Shown here: piece by piece, positions 45,830 to 54,362 of the stretch | How positions within the stretch are numbered: the first letter of the stretch is position 1 | Layout: each line of letters starts with the position of its first letter | NCBI RefSeq assembly: GCF_023701485.1 | Contig: NZ_JAMQBK010000029.1 | Span: 62,001 to 126,000, forward strand | DNA from: Aporhodopirellula aestuarii | Lineage (GTDB): Bacteria > Planctomycetota > Planctomycetia > Pirellulales > Pirellulaceae | Reading direction: 5' to 3' | DNA length: 64,000 nt | Made by a program: the position numbers and the translations under genes | Notes under the pieces: model-generated | Databases searched by the model: none | Told to the model about the DNA's origin: nothing | What the model saw: only the letters and a program-made list of their open reading frames with translations

Positions 45830-46375
45830 ATGAGCCGCATCGGTAAAAAGCCCGTCGCGATCCCCGCCGGCGTGACGATCACGGTTAACGATCGGACGCT
45901 CGACGTCGAAGGCCCCAAGGGCAAATTGTCGTTCACGCACCGTCCTGAGGTTTCCGTAAACATCGATACAGATGCCAAGGAAGTTAACGTTGCCCGTGCC
46001 GACGACACCCGCCCTTCGCGCGAATTCCACGGTTTGACCCGTGCGATACTGGCGAACATGATCGTCGGTGTCACGCAAGGTTATGAGAAGAAACTCGAAA
46101 TCGTCGGCGTCGGTTACTTGGCTGCGATCAGCGGTGACACGCTGCAACTCCGCGTCGGTTACGCCAACGAACTGCATCGTAAAATTCCGGCGGATTTGAC
46201 CGTCACCTGCCCTGACCAAACGCATGTCGTCGTGCAAGGCTGTGATAAGCAAAAGGTCGGTCAGTTTGCAGCGGAGATCCGTTCGCTGCGGAAACCTGAG
46301 CCCTACAAGGGCAAGGGTGTTCGTTACCAAGGCGAATACGTCAAGATCAAGCCTGGTAAGTCGGCTAGCAAATAA
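45830..46375 (+). CDS. rplF: 50S ribosomal protein L6
   Basis: A 181-residue L6: MSRIGKKPVAIPAGVTITVNDRTLDVEGPKGKLSF, FHGLTRAILANMIVGVTQGYEKKLEIVGVGYLAA, CPDQTHVVVQGCDKQKVGQFAAEIRSLRKPEPYKGKGVRYQGEYV. Two repeated domains as usual. No ribosome-binding site precedes the ATG. Confidence 0.97.
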   Translation: MSRIGKKPVAIPAGVTITVNDRTLDVEGPKGKLSFTHRPEVSVNIDTDAKEVNVARADDTRPSREFHGLTRAILANMIVGVTQGYEKKLEIVGVGYLAAISGDTLQLRVGYANELHRKIPADLTVTCPDQTHVVVQGCDKQKVGQFAAEIRSLRKPEPYKGKGVRYQGEYVKIKPGKSASK

Positions 46376-46438
46376 TCATTTCACCATCACCTGGGAAAAC
46401 GGTTCCATCGAGGACCTTTCCCCGAACGGTTTACTGTC

Positions 46439-46807
46439 ATGGATAAGAACAAGAAAATTCAGTCGAAGCGTCTTCGACGTCGTCGTCACGTTCGCAATAA
46501 ATTGCGTGGCGATGCGACGCAGCCGCGGCTTTGCATTCAGCGGTCATTGAAGCACTTTGCCTGTCAAGTGATTGACGATGAGCAAGGCAGGACGATCGTC
46601 AGCGTGAGTACCCGCGACAAGAGCGTCCGTGACCAAGTCAAGCAAGGTGGCAACTGTGACGCAGCGGCCTTGGTTGGTAAGCTGCTCGCCGAGCGTGCAA
46701 CGGAAGCCGGTATCAAGCTGGCCCAGCTCGATCGTGGTCACAACAAATATCACGGCCGAGTCAAAGCATTTGCAGATGCCGCGCGTGAAGCCGGACTGCA
46801 GTTCTAG
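46439..46807 (+). CDS. rplR: 50S ribosomal protein L18
   Basis: A 122-residue L18: RRRRHVRNKLRGDATQPRLCIQRSLKHFACQVIDDEQGRTIVSVSTRDK, VGKLLAERATEAGIKLAQLDRGHNKYHGRVKAFADAAREAGLQF. It binds 5S rRNA with L5. Typical length. Confidence 0.96.
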   Translation: MDKNKKIQSKRLRRRRHVRNKLRGDATQPRLCIQRSLKHFACQVIDDEQGRTIVSVSTRDKSVRDQVKQGGNCDAAALVGKLLAERATEAGIKLAQLDRGHNKYHGRVKAFADAAREAGLQF

Positions 46808-46888
46808 GTTCAATACCACGTACACATCAATCGCAGTGGCCCACCCGAATATGCCCTCTGCAACCCTTCCAGCAGACAAATTGCACAA

Positions 46889-47425
46889 ATGAGTAATTCA
46901 CGCAGCAACAGCCGACGGAATAAAAACGAAGAACCGAGTTTGCCCAGTGACTTGGTTGATCGCATCGTCAAGATCAAGCGTTGTGCGGCCGTGGTCAAAG
47001 GCGGTCGTCGGTTTAGCTTTGCAGCGATGGTGGTTGTCGGTAACAGCAACGGACAAGTCGGCTGGGGATACGGAAAAGCGAACGAAGTTCCGCCGAGCGT
47101 TCAGAAGGCGACCAAGCAAGCTTCACGCAGCATGATTCACGTGCCGTTGGTAGACGGATCGATCCCTCACCAAGTGTGGGGCCAGTTCGGTGCCGCCAAG
47201 GTGCTGTTGATCCCAGCGGGTGCTGGTACCGGTATCATCGCCGGACAAGCCGTTCGTGCGGTCTGTGAAGCATGTGGCATCCACGACATTTTGACAAAGT
47301 CCTACGGAACCAATAATCCCGTCACGTTGGTCAAGGCCACGCTCGACGCGATGAGCAAGCTGCGGACCCGTGAGCAGATTGCTGCTTTGCGTGGACTCAG
47401 CCCAGACGAACTCATCGAAGCCTAA
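46889..47425 (+). CDS. rpsE: 30S ribosomal protein S5
   Basis: A 178-residue S5: [58 protein letters not shown] and [50 protein letters not shown]. It contributes to decoding fidelity. The next gene is L15; L30, normally between them, is absent. Confidence 0.97.
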   Translation: MSNSRSNSRRNKNEEPSLPSDLVDRIVKIKRCAAVVKGGRRFSFAAMVVVGNSNGQVGWGYGKANEVPPSVQKATKQASRSMIHVPLVDGSIPHQVWGQFGAAKVLLIPAGAGTGIIAGQAVRAVCEACGIHDILTKSYGTNNPVTLVKATLDAMSKLRTREQIAALRGLSPDELIEA

Positions 47426-47529
47426 TACCTTTCGTTGGACCTAATCGTCCAATCTTGACAACCATCAGAAGGATCGCGTCCCGGAGACTGTCTCGGCCGT
47501 GAAGTCCGTTCAAAAGTAGATCATTTACT

Positions 47530-48027
47530 ATGCAACTCAACGACGTTCATCGCGGAATTACGAAGCACCGCAATCGCAAGCGTATTGGTCGTGGACCTGG
47601 TAGCGGCACGGGCAAAACCTCGGGTCGTGGACACAAGGGGCATAAGAGCCGCAGCGGCTACAGCCGCAAACCCAACTTCCAGGGTGGTGCGATGCCGATG
47701 TTCCGTCGCATTCCAAAACGCGGTTTCAATAACAAGTGGTCCGTGACCGTCTTCGCGGTCAACGTCAGCCGCTTGAACGAAGCGTTCAACGACGGCGAAA
47801 CCGTAACATTGGAATCGTTGTCAGCGAAAAATCTCGCCAAGGGTACCTTTGACGAGGTGAAGATCCTCGGAGATGGCGAAATCTCCAAAAAGCTGACCGT
47901 ACAGGCTCACCGCTTCAGCAAGTCGGCCGAAGAGAAGATCACTGCTGCGGGCGGAACGATCGAAAAGATCGCTCCCAAGCGGACACCAGACGAACGGGTC
48001 GCGGACCTGAAGAACGCCAAGGCCTAG
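47530..48027 (+). CDS. rplO: 50S ribosomal protein L15
   Basis: A 165-residue L15 with [66 protein letters not shown], then the typical C-terminal core. The basic glycine-rich N-terminus threads into 23S rRNA. It lies 104 bp after rpsE and 304 bp before secY. Confidence 0.96.
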   Translation: MQLNDVHRGITKHRNRKRIGRGPGSGTGKTSGRGHKGHKSRSGYSRKPNFQGGAMPMFRRIPKRGFNNKWSVTVFAVNVSRLNEAFNDGETVTLESLSAKNLAKGTFDEVKILGDGEISKKLTVQAHRFSKSAEEKITAAGGTIEKIAPKRTPDERVADLKNAKA

Positions 48028-48331
48028 TCGCCTCTGAGTTGCCCTTGGCGTTGGCAGTGTCATTGGACTGCCCCGGGGAACCCAACGCACCGGCGTCGGA
48101 GACGTCGGCATTGCCGGCCATGTAATGAGTCTCGCCGTTGGCTTCGCTCGCGGAGCCACGCCTCTGGCCTCCAGACTCCACGACGGCGATTCTGTCGAGG
48201 TGGTGCCGAGTCCATGGTAGTTTCATTATAACTGTTTACAAATCACTCTCGTGGTGAGGCTCCGGGATCGCTAGACTTCCCGTCTTGCCACTACTGGCCT
48301 CACCTTTAACCGATCGACGACGGACAGATCG
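48028..48331 (+). other. Gap between rplO and secY
   Basis: About 304 bases without a gene. No strong terminator or near-consensus promoter was found; a TATAAC lies at about 48230 without a good -35 box. A separate start for secY-adk transcription is possible but not shown. Confidence 0.4.
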
Positions 48332-49726
48332 ATGTTTGAAAAGCTTCGGATCATTTTCTCGATTCCTGAACTACGCAAGAAAGTCTTTCTGACGATTGGA
48401 CTTCTCGCGGTGTATCGGATCGGGTTTCACATCCCGCTTCCGATGATTGCGACCAACCTGGAAGATGCTGCCGGCGGTGGTGCCGCAGACTTCTTCGAGA
48501 AGGTCAGCGTGTTCGCGGCGAGCGATCTTCGCCAGGCGACCATCTTCGGTCTGGGAATCATGCCGTATATCTCGGCGTCGATTATCTTCCAGCTCCTCGG
48601 AAGCGTTTACAAACCGCTCGAGGAATTGAAGAAAGAAGGCGAAGCGGGCCGTAAAAAACTCAATGAATACACCCGCTATCTCACCGTTGTGATCTGCCTC
48701 GTGCAGAGCTACATGTACCTCAAGTTCATGTTGATGACGGGAGCCGGGGGACAAAGCAATATCAACCCGTTCTTCATGAACGCGGACCAGCAACTGTATT
48801 TTGGTTGGCAGATCGTTGCCGTTTTGACCATGACCACGGGTACCGTGTTCCTGATGTGGCTTGGTGAGCAGATCGATGAGTATGGCATCGGTAACGGGAT
48901 CAGTTTGTTGATCATGGCAGGTATCTTGGCCCAGATGCCAAAAGCTCTCTATGAGTTGGTGCTAGGAATGAAGCCCGAATTGACCGGTTTGGCAAAGGGG
49001 CAGGTGGGTATCGAAACGCTGATTATCCTTGTCATTTTGTTTGTGGTCGTTGTGTTTGGCGTGGTGTTCATCACGTTGGGCCAGCGAAAAATTCCGACGC
49101 AGTCGGCGAAGTTCACGCGAGGACGTCGTGTGTATGGCGGAACCCGCCAACACTTGCCTTTGCGAATCAACCAAGCAGGCGTGATGCCGATCATTTTCGC
49201 CAGCAGTTTGTTGATGATCCCGGGTGTGTTCTTCGGATTCCTGGCAGGCCAATTTGATTCGTCGGGTGCTTTGTTCCGCGGATTGAACTTGATCAGCTTG
49301 ACGATGGGCGATCAAACGTCCTACTTCTTCAACCTGCTTTATGTCGGGCTGATTTTCTTCTTCTGTTACTTCTGGACAGCTATCACGTTCAACCCGAAAG
49401 AGATGAGTGACAACCTGAAGGAAAGCGGAACCTTCATCCCGGGTTATCGTCCGGGGCGTCGAACGACGGACTACCTTGAGAAGGTGATGGTTCGGATCAC
49501 GTACGTTGGTGCTGCGTTCCTCGGATTGATCGCGATTGTTCCGACCATTGTTTACGGTTCGCTCGGCGTGCCTTACTCGATCGCCGGTTTCTACGGCGGT
49601 ACGGGTTTGTTGATCGCAGTGAGCGTGGCGTTTGACTTGGTGCAGAAGATTGACAGCCACCTCGTGATGCGAAACTATCGAGGACTGCTGGAAGGTGCTG
49701 GTGGTGGTACCGCTCCTGTAGTTTAA
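48332..49726 (+). CDS. secY: Preprotein translocase subunit SecY
   Basis: A 464-residue, ten-segment membrane channel protein. Segment 1 and the plug-region (IGLLAVYRIGFHIPLPMIATNLE), GIMPYISASIIFQLLGSVYKPLEELKKEGEAGRKKLNEYTRY, GIGNGISLLIMAGILAQ, and the C-terminal cytoplasmic loop RRVYGGTRQHLPLRINQAGVMPIIFASSLLM are standard. It forms the Sec channel in the inner membrane. Loop lengths are slightly longer than E. coli SecY (443 aa). Confidence 0.97.
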   Translation: MFEKLRIIFSIPELRKKVFLTIGLLAVYRIGFHIPLPMIATNLEDAAGGGAADFFEKVSVFAASDLRQATIFGLGIMPYISASIIFQLLGSVYKPLEELKKEGEAGRKKLNEYTRYLTVVICLVQSYMYLKFMLMTGAGGQSNINPFFMNADQQLYFGWQIVAVLTMTTGTVFLMWLGEQIDEYGIGNGISLLIMAGILAQMPKALYELVLGMKPELTGLAKGQVGIETLIILVILFVVVVFGVVFITLGQRKIPTQSAKFTRGRRVYGGTRQHLPLRINQAGVMPIIFASSLLMIPGVFFGFLAGQFDSSGALFRGLNLISLTMGDQTSYFFNLLYVGLIFFFCYFWTAITFNPKEMSDNLKESGTFIPGYRPGRRTTDYLEKVMVRITYVGAAFLGLIAIVPTIVYGSLGVPYSIAGFYGGTGLLIAVSVAFDLVQKIDSHLVMRNYRGLLEGAGGGTAPVV

Positions 49727-49890
49727 CGCTTCGCCGCGATGTTCATGATTGTGTCGGAGGTTTGATGATCTCCGGCCCTGCATCGAGCGGCGGCGAGCTT
49801 GATGACTGAGTGCTATGTGTCCCCGTGGCACTCGCGGTAAGTCATTCGCACGCACTAGGAAGATTCTCTTTCGTCCGGCGGTCCTGAGTT

Positions 49891-50460
49891 GTGAAGATCG
49901 TTTTCATCGGGCCGCCTGGCGCTGGAAAGGGGACGCAGTGTAGCCTGCTGAGTGCCCACCTCGGGATCCCGCACATTAGCACCGGAGAGATGCTGCGGTC
50001 TCTTGATAACGAGTCTGGGGAAGCGATCCGTTTGCGGATTGATCGAGGGCATTTTGCCCCAGACGAGTTTATCTTGGAGATGGTCGCCGAACGTCTGGCT
50101 CAGGATGATTGTCGAGGAGGCTTCCTTCTGGATGGTTTCCCGCGAACACTTGTGCAGGCCAAAGCGTTTGACGAATCCTTGGAACGTCAGTCACAGACGC
50201 TGGATCACGTTGTTCATTTGGTCGTGGATGCGAACGAGTTGGTGCGTCGTTTGATGGAGCGTTCTCGCAGCGGTGAACGCTCGGACGATTCGGCCGAATT
50301 CATTCATGAACGGTTTCGCATCTACGAGGAACGGACGGCCCCGCTGCTGGAGTATTATGGCGCGCGGGGGCAGGTCCGCACGGTGGATGCGATGTCGACG
50401 CCTGAGTGCGTGTTTGAGCGGATTTGTGCGGCGATCACCGACGGTTCGATGCGCCAATGA
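49891..50460 (+). CDS. adk: Adenylate kinase
   Basis: A 189-residue NMP kinase with a GTG start: P-loop GPPGAGKGTQC, the NMP-binding part HISTGEMLRS and GFLLDGFPRTLVQAKAFD, the ATP-site ARG region RRLMERSRSGERSDDS in a short LID, and ERFRIYEERTAPLLEYY. The short LID lacks the zinc-binding cysteines of long forms. It follows secY by 164 bp, the usual place in this cluster; map, infA, L36 and the alpha operon do not follow. Confidence 0.93.
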   Translation: MKIVFIGPPGAGKGTQCSLLSAHLGIPHISTGEMLRSLDNESGEAIRLRIDRGHFAPDEFILEMVAERLAQDDCRGGFLLDGFPRTLVQAKAFDESLERQSQTLDHVVHLVVDANELVRRLMERSRSGERSDDSAEFIHERFRIYEERTAPLLEYYGARGQVRTVDAMSTPECVFERICAAITDGSMRQ

Positions 50461-50524
50461 GTCTGTCGTGTAACAGCATTGAGTCGCGTTTTCGTGACTA
50501 GTGTGTGTTGCCTTCCGGTTTGCT

Positions 50525-51874
50525 CTAGAGACCGAGCTTCGTCATCTTTTGTTGAAGGCTTTGCCGGTGGATGCCCAATGAGCGTGCGGCGGCGCTGACG
50601 TTCCCTTCGGAGTGTTCGAGGGCCCGGATGATGGCGGCACGCTCGAAATCACTTGAGAGTTGTTCTCGCGCCTCGGTTAGCGGCAGGTCGAAGTAGTCGT
50701 TGAAGAGTTGTTCGTTCAGTTTCGATGTTTCGGGACAAAGCCCGAGGTCACGCGCGGTGATTTTGGGGTTCGGTGACATTGCCGCGGCCGATTGGATTCG
50801 CTGCTTCAGTTCACGAACGTTTCCGGGCCAGTGGTGTGCGACCAAAGCCGCAACGGCCGAACGGTCAAGCTCACGAGAAGAGTTGGAGAGGAAGTCGGTT
50901 GCCAACAAAAGGATGTCTTCGTGACGTTGTCGCAGCGGTGGCAGAGCGATCTCGATGCCTTGGAGTCTGTAAAAGAGATCCAGGCGAAACAATTTGTTTT
51001 CGATGGCTGATTCGAGGTCTTGGTGAGTGGCGCTGATGATGCGCACGTCAACCGGGATCGACTCTTCGCTGCCCACCGGTTGGACGACGCTTTCTTGTAG
51101 CACCCTCAGCAGTCGCGTTTGAACTTCGGCGGGCATGTCGCCAATTTCATCCAGAAACAAGGTTCCACCATCGGCGCGACGAAACACCCCTTCGCGTGAT
51201 CGTTCGGCACCGGTGAACGCGCCTTTGACATGTCCGAACAATTCGCTCTCAATCAACGTTGCCGAAATCGCAGCGGTGTTTACGGGGAGGAACGGACCGT
51301 TTTTACGATCGCTGCGTTCGTGTAGCTGTTGAGCGACGAGTTCCTTGCCGGTGCCACTCTCGCCCCGAATCAATACCGGCAGATTAGCGTTTGCGGCGCG
51401 GTCGATTTGTTCAAAGATGTGTCGCATCGCTCGACTGGCGCCGATGATGGGGCCTCGCGAATGGGAGTTTGCACAATCGTCTCGGAGTCGAGCGAGTTGT
51501 TCTTGGAGACGAACACGGTGCTCGGTTCGGGAGGCGATCGAACGGATGTGTTCGACGTCGTATGGTTTGGTAACGAAGTCAGTTGCCCCGCGACGAACAC
51601 ATTGCACGGCGTTTGCGATCGAATCACTTCCGGTCACGATTACGATTTCGGGTATCTCGTTTTCGCTGTGGCTCGAGAGTTCATCGAGCACGGCTAAACC
51701 GTCCTTACCCGGCATGGTCAGATCGAGGAAAACCAAATCGGGAGATTGAGAGGTGATCACCGATACGGCGAGTTCACCGTTGTCGGCCTCGAGAATCGTT
51801 CGTCCATCACCACGCAGTGTCTTACAAAGTGCGTAACGGGCCGGTCTTTCGTCATCGACAACCAGGATGATCAT
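50525..51874 (-). CDS. NtrC-family sigma54-dependent response regulator
   Basis: A 449-residue activator. Receiver domain 1-120 with acidic pair Asp7-Asp8, phosphoacceptor Asp51 in LVFLDLTMPG, and Lys at VTKPYD. AAA+ domain with Walker A GESGTGKE (171-178), the sigma54-contact loop GAFTGA (218-223) in ELFGHVKGAFTGA, Walker B GGTLFLDEIGDM, and the C-terminal Fis-type helix-turn-helix (NVSAAARSLGIHRQSLQQKMTKLGL). All residues needed for phosphorylation and for sigma54 activation are present. It follows its probable cognate kinase after 5 bp. Confidence 0.95.
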   Translation of the reverse strand: MIILVVDDERPARYALCKTLRGDGRTILEADNGELAVSVITSQSPDLVFLDLTMPGKDGLAVLDELSSHSENEIPEIVIVTGSDSIANAVQCVRRGATDFVTKPYDVEHIRSIASRTEHRVRLQEQLARLRDDCANSHSRGPIIGASRAMRHIFEQIDRAANANLPVLIRGESGTGKELVAQQLHERSDRKNGPFLPVNTAAISATLIESELFGHVKGAFTGAERSREGVFRRADGGTLFLDEIGDMPAEVQTRLLRVLQESVVQPVGSEESIPVDVRIISATHQDLESAIENKLFRLDLFYRLQGIEIALPPLRQRHEDILLLATDFLSNSSRELDRSAVAALVAHHWPGNVRELKQRIQSAAAMSPNPKITARDLGLCPETSKLNEQLFNDYFDLPLTEAREQLSSDFERAAIIRALEHSEGNVSAAARSLGIHRQSLQQKMTKLGL

Positions 51875-51879
51875 GTCGT

Positions 51880-54033
51880 CTATCGTTCTGAAGTTGAATC
51901 GACCGAATGGATCGGCACTCGAAGTTCAAACAGGGCACCGCAAGGCTCGTTCGGGTGATAGGTGATCGTCCCACCGATTTCTTTGACACGCTCAGCGACC
52001 ACAAACAGGCCCAATCCGTTGCCGTCGGATTTGGCCGTGACAAATGGTTGATACAGTTCGGTTTCGCTTTCGACGGGGATCCCAGGGCCATTATCGCAGA
52101 CTGCCACCACGAGATGTTGCTCGTCTGTTTTTGAGGATACCGTCACCTTTCCATCTGCTACTTCGCGTGCCGCTTCGATCGCATTCTTGGTTAGGTTCAA
52201 AACGATTTCCGAAAAACTCGATTCGGTCGATGCGATTTTAATCTCAGGACAATCTAATTGAATCGTCAATTCGACCCCGTATTGTTTGGCTAAGTGACGG
52301 AGGATGCAAACGATTCGATTGATGATTGGATCGATCTCAACCAGAGCGGATCTTTGCTGGTCGGGTTTGGCGAAGTCTAGTAGTTGGTTGGTTGTTTGCG
52401 TGAGACGGTCGATTTCTTCGACCACCATTCGTAAGTCCGAGACGGATTCATGTGAGGGGCCGAGATCCTCCATTGCCAGAGTGGTGATTGTGCGAATCGA
52501 TGAAAGCGGATTCCGAAGCTCATGGGCGAGCGATCCCGAGAGCAAACCCAGCACGGATAGCTTTTCTTGATGCAGTACTTTTCGCTGCGTTTGTTGAAGG
52601 ATGTTTTGTTCATGCCGGTGGTGCAGGGTGGCCGCGAATTGGTCGATGACCAGGGCGAGGACGACGATTTGATCGCTCGTCAAACGATCGTTGCGGAGCC
52701 GATTGCCCAACACCACCGATCCGCAGGTGGAACCGAACGACAATCGAACCGCCATCAAGGCATCTTCTTCGGTGAATGCTTGTTCGAGTTTTTGTGACTC
52801 CAGCGTGCCTCGTTCGGCGATGCGAACATGATCCGATACGCTGTTGTGGATGAGTCGTTGTCGATCCGTCAATTGAGTCTCAGACGAGGACGTTGAACCG
52901 GTATCGGCGCGAATCGCAATTGCTTCAGGCTTTATATCGTCTGATATGGCAGCGTCGCCGTTGAGAGTGATGGTCACATAGTCCAAGTCGAGACAGCGGC
53001 GAAGATCCGTGGCGAACCAACGCAGCAGCTCGGCTCGGTCATTCGATCCATTCTGTGCCAGGCGAAGGGTTAGGCCACGCATCTCGTCGCGAACTTGATT
53101 CACGTTAGTGCTCAAGAGATACCGAAGGGACTCGCCGACACGGCGTCGCAGTGTTGGAATGCACAGCACGACGGCCGCGATCATCATGCCCTCGATCCAG
53201 AAAAAATCCACATTCGTCTTAGCACCCATCGACCGGACCAACGGAACGATTGCTAAGCGATGTAGCAGCATGATGCCGACAAAGATCACGGCATAGCCGA
53301 CGGTGCGTTCCATGATCAGGGGCAGCAGTCGGCCACGCAGTGAATGCCATACAAAGAGAAGAGCAGCACCGAGTGGCGAGAGTGTGGTGAGCAACCGACA
53401 CGGAGCCTCGTAGGCCGTGTCGACCGCAAAGGCGACGTAGATGATCGCGGACAAGGTGATGAACGCCAGTATCAACGACAAACGGCTCAAGAAGAGATCG
53501 CCACCTGAGGCGGTGTACTTTCCGCGTGACCTTAGAAATCCGAGAATTGACGCGGAATTAGCGAATACGAGCCAGATGAGAAATGCTGACTTCCAGGATC
53601 CCACCAGTGATATGAAATCGACTTCCTGCGATTGCCAAACCTGTACCGTGATCGGCGGAAGAACCAACAGCGGTAGATACAGCAATGCGTATCGTCGATC
53701 GAGAGGCGGTTTGGCGAGGATGCCTGTTTGTTTGAGTCGCAATGCCGCGTGCAACATCGCCGAAGGGAGAGCGAGCAGTCCCACACAGATCAGAACGACG
53801 AGCACGCGATCGACTGGGGTTGCCGCCAGCGTGCTGGCGTCATCGATCATGAGCCGGAAGAAGATTCCAGAATGTATCAACGCCGTGCTGGCGACCAACG
53901 ACTTCAGCCAAACGGCCGTGTTCTCGCGGTTGACACGATCGAAAATGACCAGCAGCAATGCGATGTCGACGACGGATGCGAAGCCAAAAAGGAATAGCTC
54001 GACCGTTTGGAGGGATGGGATCACAGGGAGCAT
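51880..54033 (-). CDS. Membrane sensor histidine kinase (NtrB-like), cognate of the downstream regulator
   Basis: A 717-residue kinase. Residues 1-270 hold about seven hydrophobic segments, an integral membrane sensor. A GAF-like region follows at about 330-480. HisKA has the phosphoacceptor in LAHELRNPLSSIRT (His504); the ATPase part has N-box NAIEAAREVADG, G1 DNGPGIPVE and G2 GNGLGLFVVAERV. The layout resembles PrsK-type kinases that pair with sigma54 activators. The stimulus is unknown. It overlaps the 113-residue gene by 13 bp upstream and is followed by the regulator after 5 bp, so the genes are one operon. Confidence 0.93.
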   Translation of the reverse strand: MLPVIPSLQTVELFLFGFASVVDIALLLVIFDRVNRENTAVWLKSLVASTALIHSGIFFRLMIDDASTLAATPVDRVLVVLICVGLLALPSAMLHAALRLKQTGILAKPPLDRRYALLYLPLLVLPPITVQVWQSQEVDFISLVGSWKSAFLIWLVFANSASILGFLRSRGKYTASGGDLFLSRLSLILAFITLSAIIYVAFAVDTAYEAPCRLLTTLSPLGAALLFVWHSLRGRLLPLIMERTVGYAVIFVGIMLLHRLAIVPLVRSMGAKTNVDFFWIEGMMIAAVVLCIPTLRRRVGESLRYLLSTNVNQVRDEMRGLTLRLAQNGSNDRAELLRWFATDLRRCLDLDYVTITLNGDAAISDDIKPEAIAIRADTGSTSSSETQLTDRQRLIHNSVSDHVRIAERGTLESQKLEQAFTEEDALMAVRLSFGSTCGSVVLGNRLRNDRLTSDQIVVLALVIDQFAATLHHRHEQNILQQTQRKVLHQEKLSVLGLLSGSLAHELRNPLSSIRTITTLAMEDLGPSHESVSDLRMVVEEIDRLTQTTNQLLDFAKPDQQRSALVEIDPIINRIVCILRHLAKQYGVELTIQLDCPEIKIASTESSFSEIVLNLTKNAIEAAREVADGKVTVSSKTDEQHLVVAVCDNGPGIPVESETELYQPFVTAKSDGNGLGLFVVAERVKEIGGTITYHPNEPCGALFELRVPIHSVDSTSER

Positions 54034-54362
54034 TCCATCCAGACGCGGTGCCCGTCCACGTCTGGTTCGATCTTCACCTTGTTAGGCTGATCATCGCTCG
54101 TTAGCGGCGAATCAATGACCACGGGCGCTGCGGGCAAGCATGCGTCATTCTCGTTGTAGGTCTCGAGACAATAACGCACCGCGGTCTGGTCGGAGTTTAG
54201 CACGTCCTGCCGGTCAACGACGATCATCAGCGAATCGTTCAGGATGAGACGTTGTCCGATTTGCAGATTCAGCAATCGCCCCTCATCGGGGGCGATGCGG
54301 ATTCTGTCATCGAACAACCATCCTCGGATTCGGCGGATGAGATTCACCAGGGCTGGGCTCAT
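54021..54362 (-). CDS. Hypothetical protein, 113 aa, between sugar dehydrogenase and kinase
   Basis: An unrecognised 113-residue protein: a basic N-terminal helix (ALVNLIRRIRGWLFDD), then a beta-rich part RLLNLQIGQRLILNDSLMIVVDRQDVLN, and an acidic/Pro-rich tail ending HRVWMECSL. It overlaps the stop of the sugar dehydrogenase by 1 bp (TGATG) and the start of the kinase by 13 bp, so it is almost certainly translated as part of the operon. No signal peptide or membrane segment is visible. It could link the kinase to the dehydrogenase; that is inference from position only. Confidence 0.65.
   Translation of the reverse strand: MSPALVNLIRRIRGWLFDDRIRIAPDEGRLLNLQIGQRLILNDSLMIVVDRQDVLNSDQTAVRYCLETYNENDACLPAAPVVIDSPLTSDDQPNKVKIEPDVDGHRVWMECSL

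Noticed and set aside
45121-46074. Minus-strand open frame across rpsN, rpsH and rplF
   Set aside because: Covers three conserved genes in antisense; no recognisable product.
50481-50500. Possible terminator between adk and the response regulator (AGTCGCG-TTTT-CGTGACT)
   Set aside because: Only 7 bp with a mismatch and no T-run on either side.
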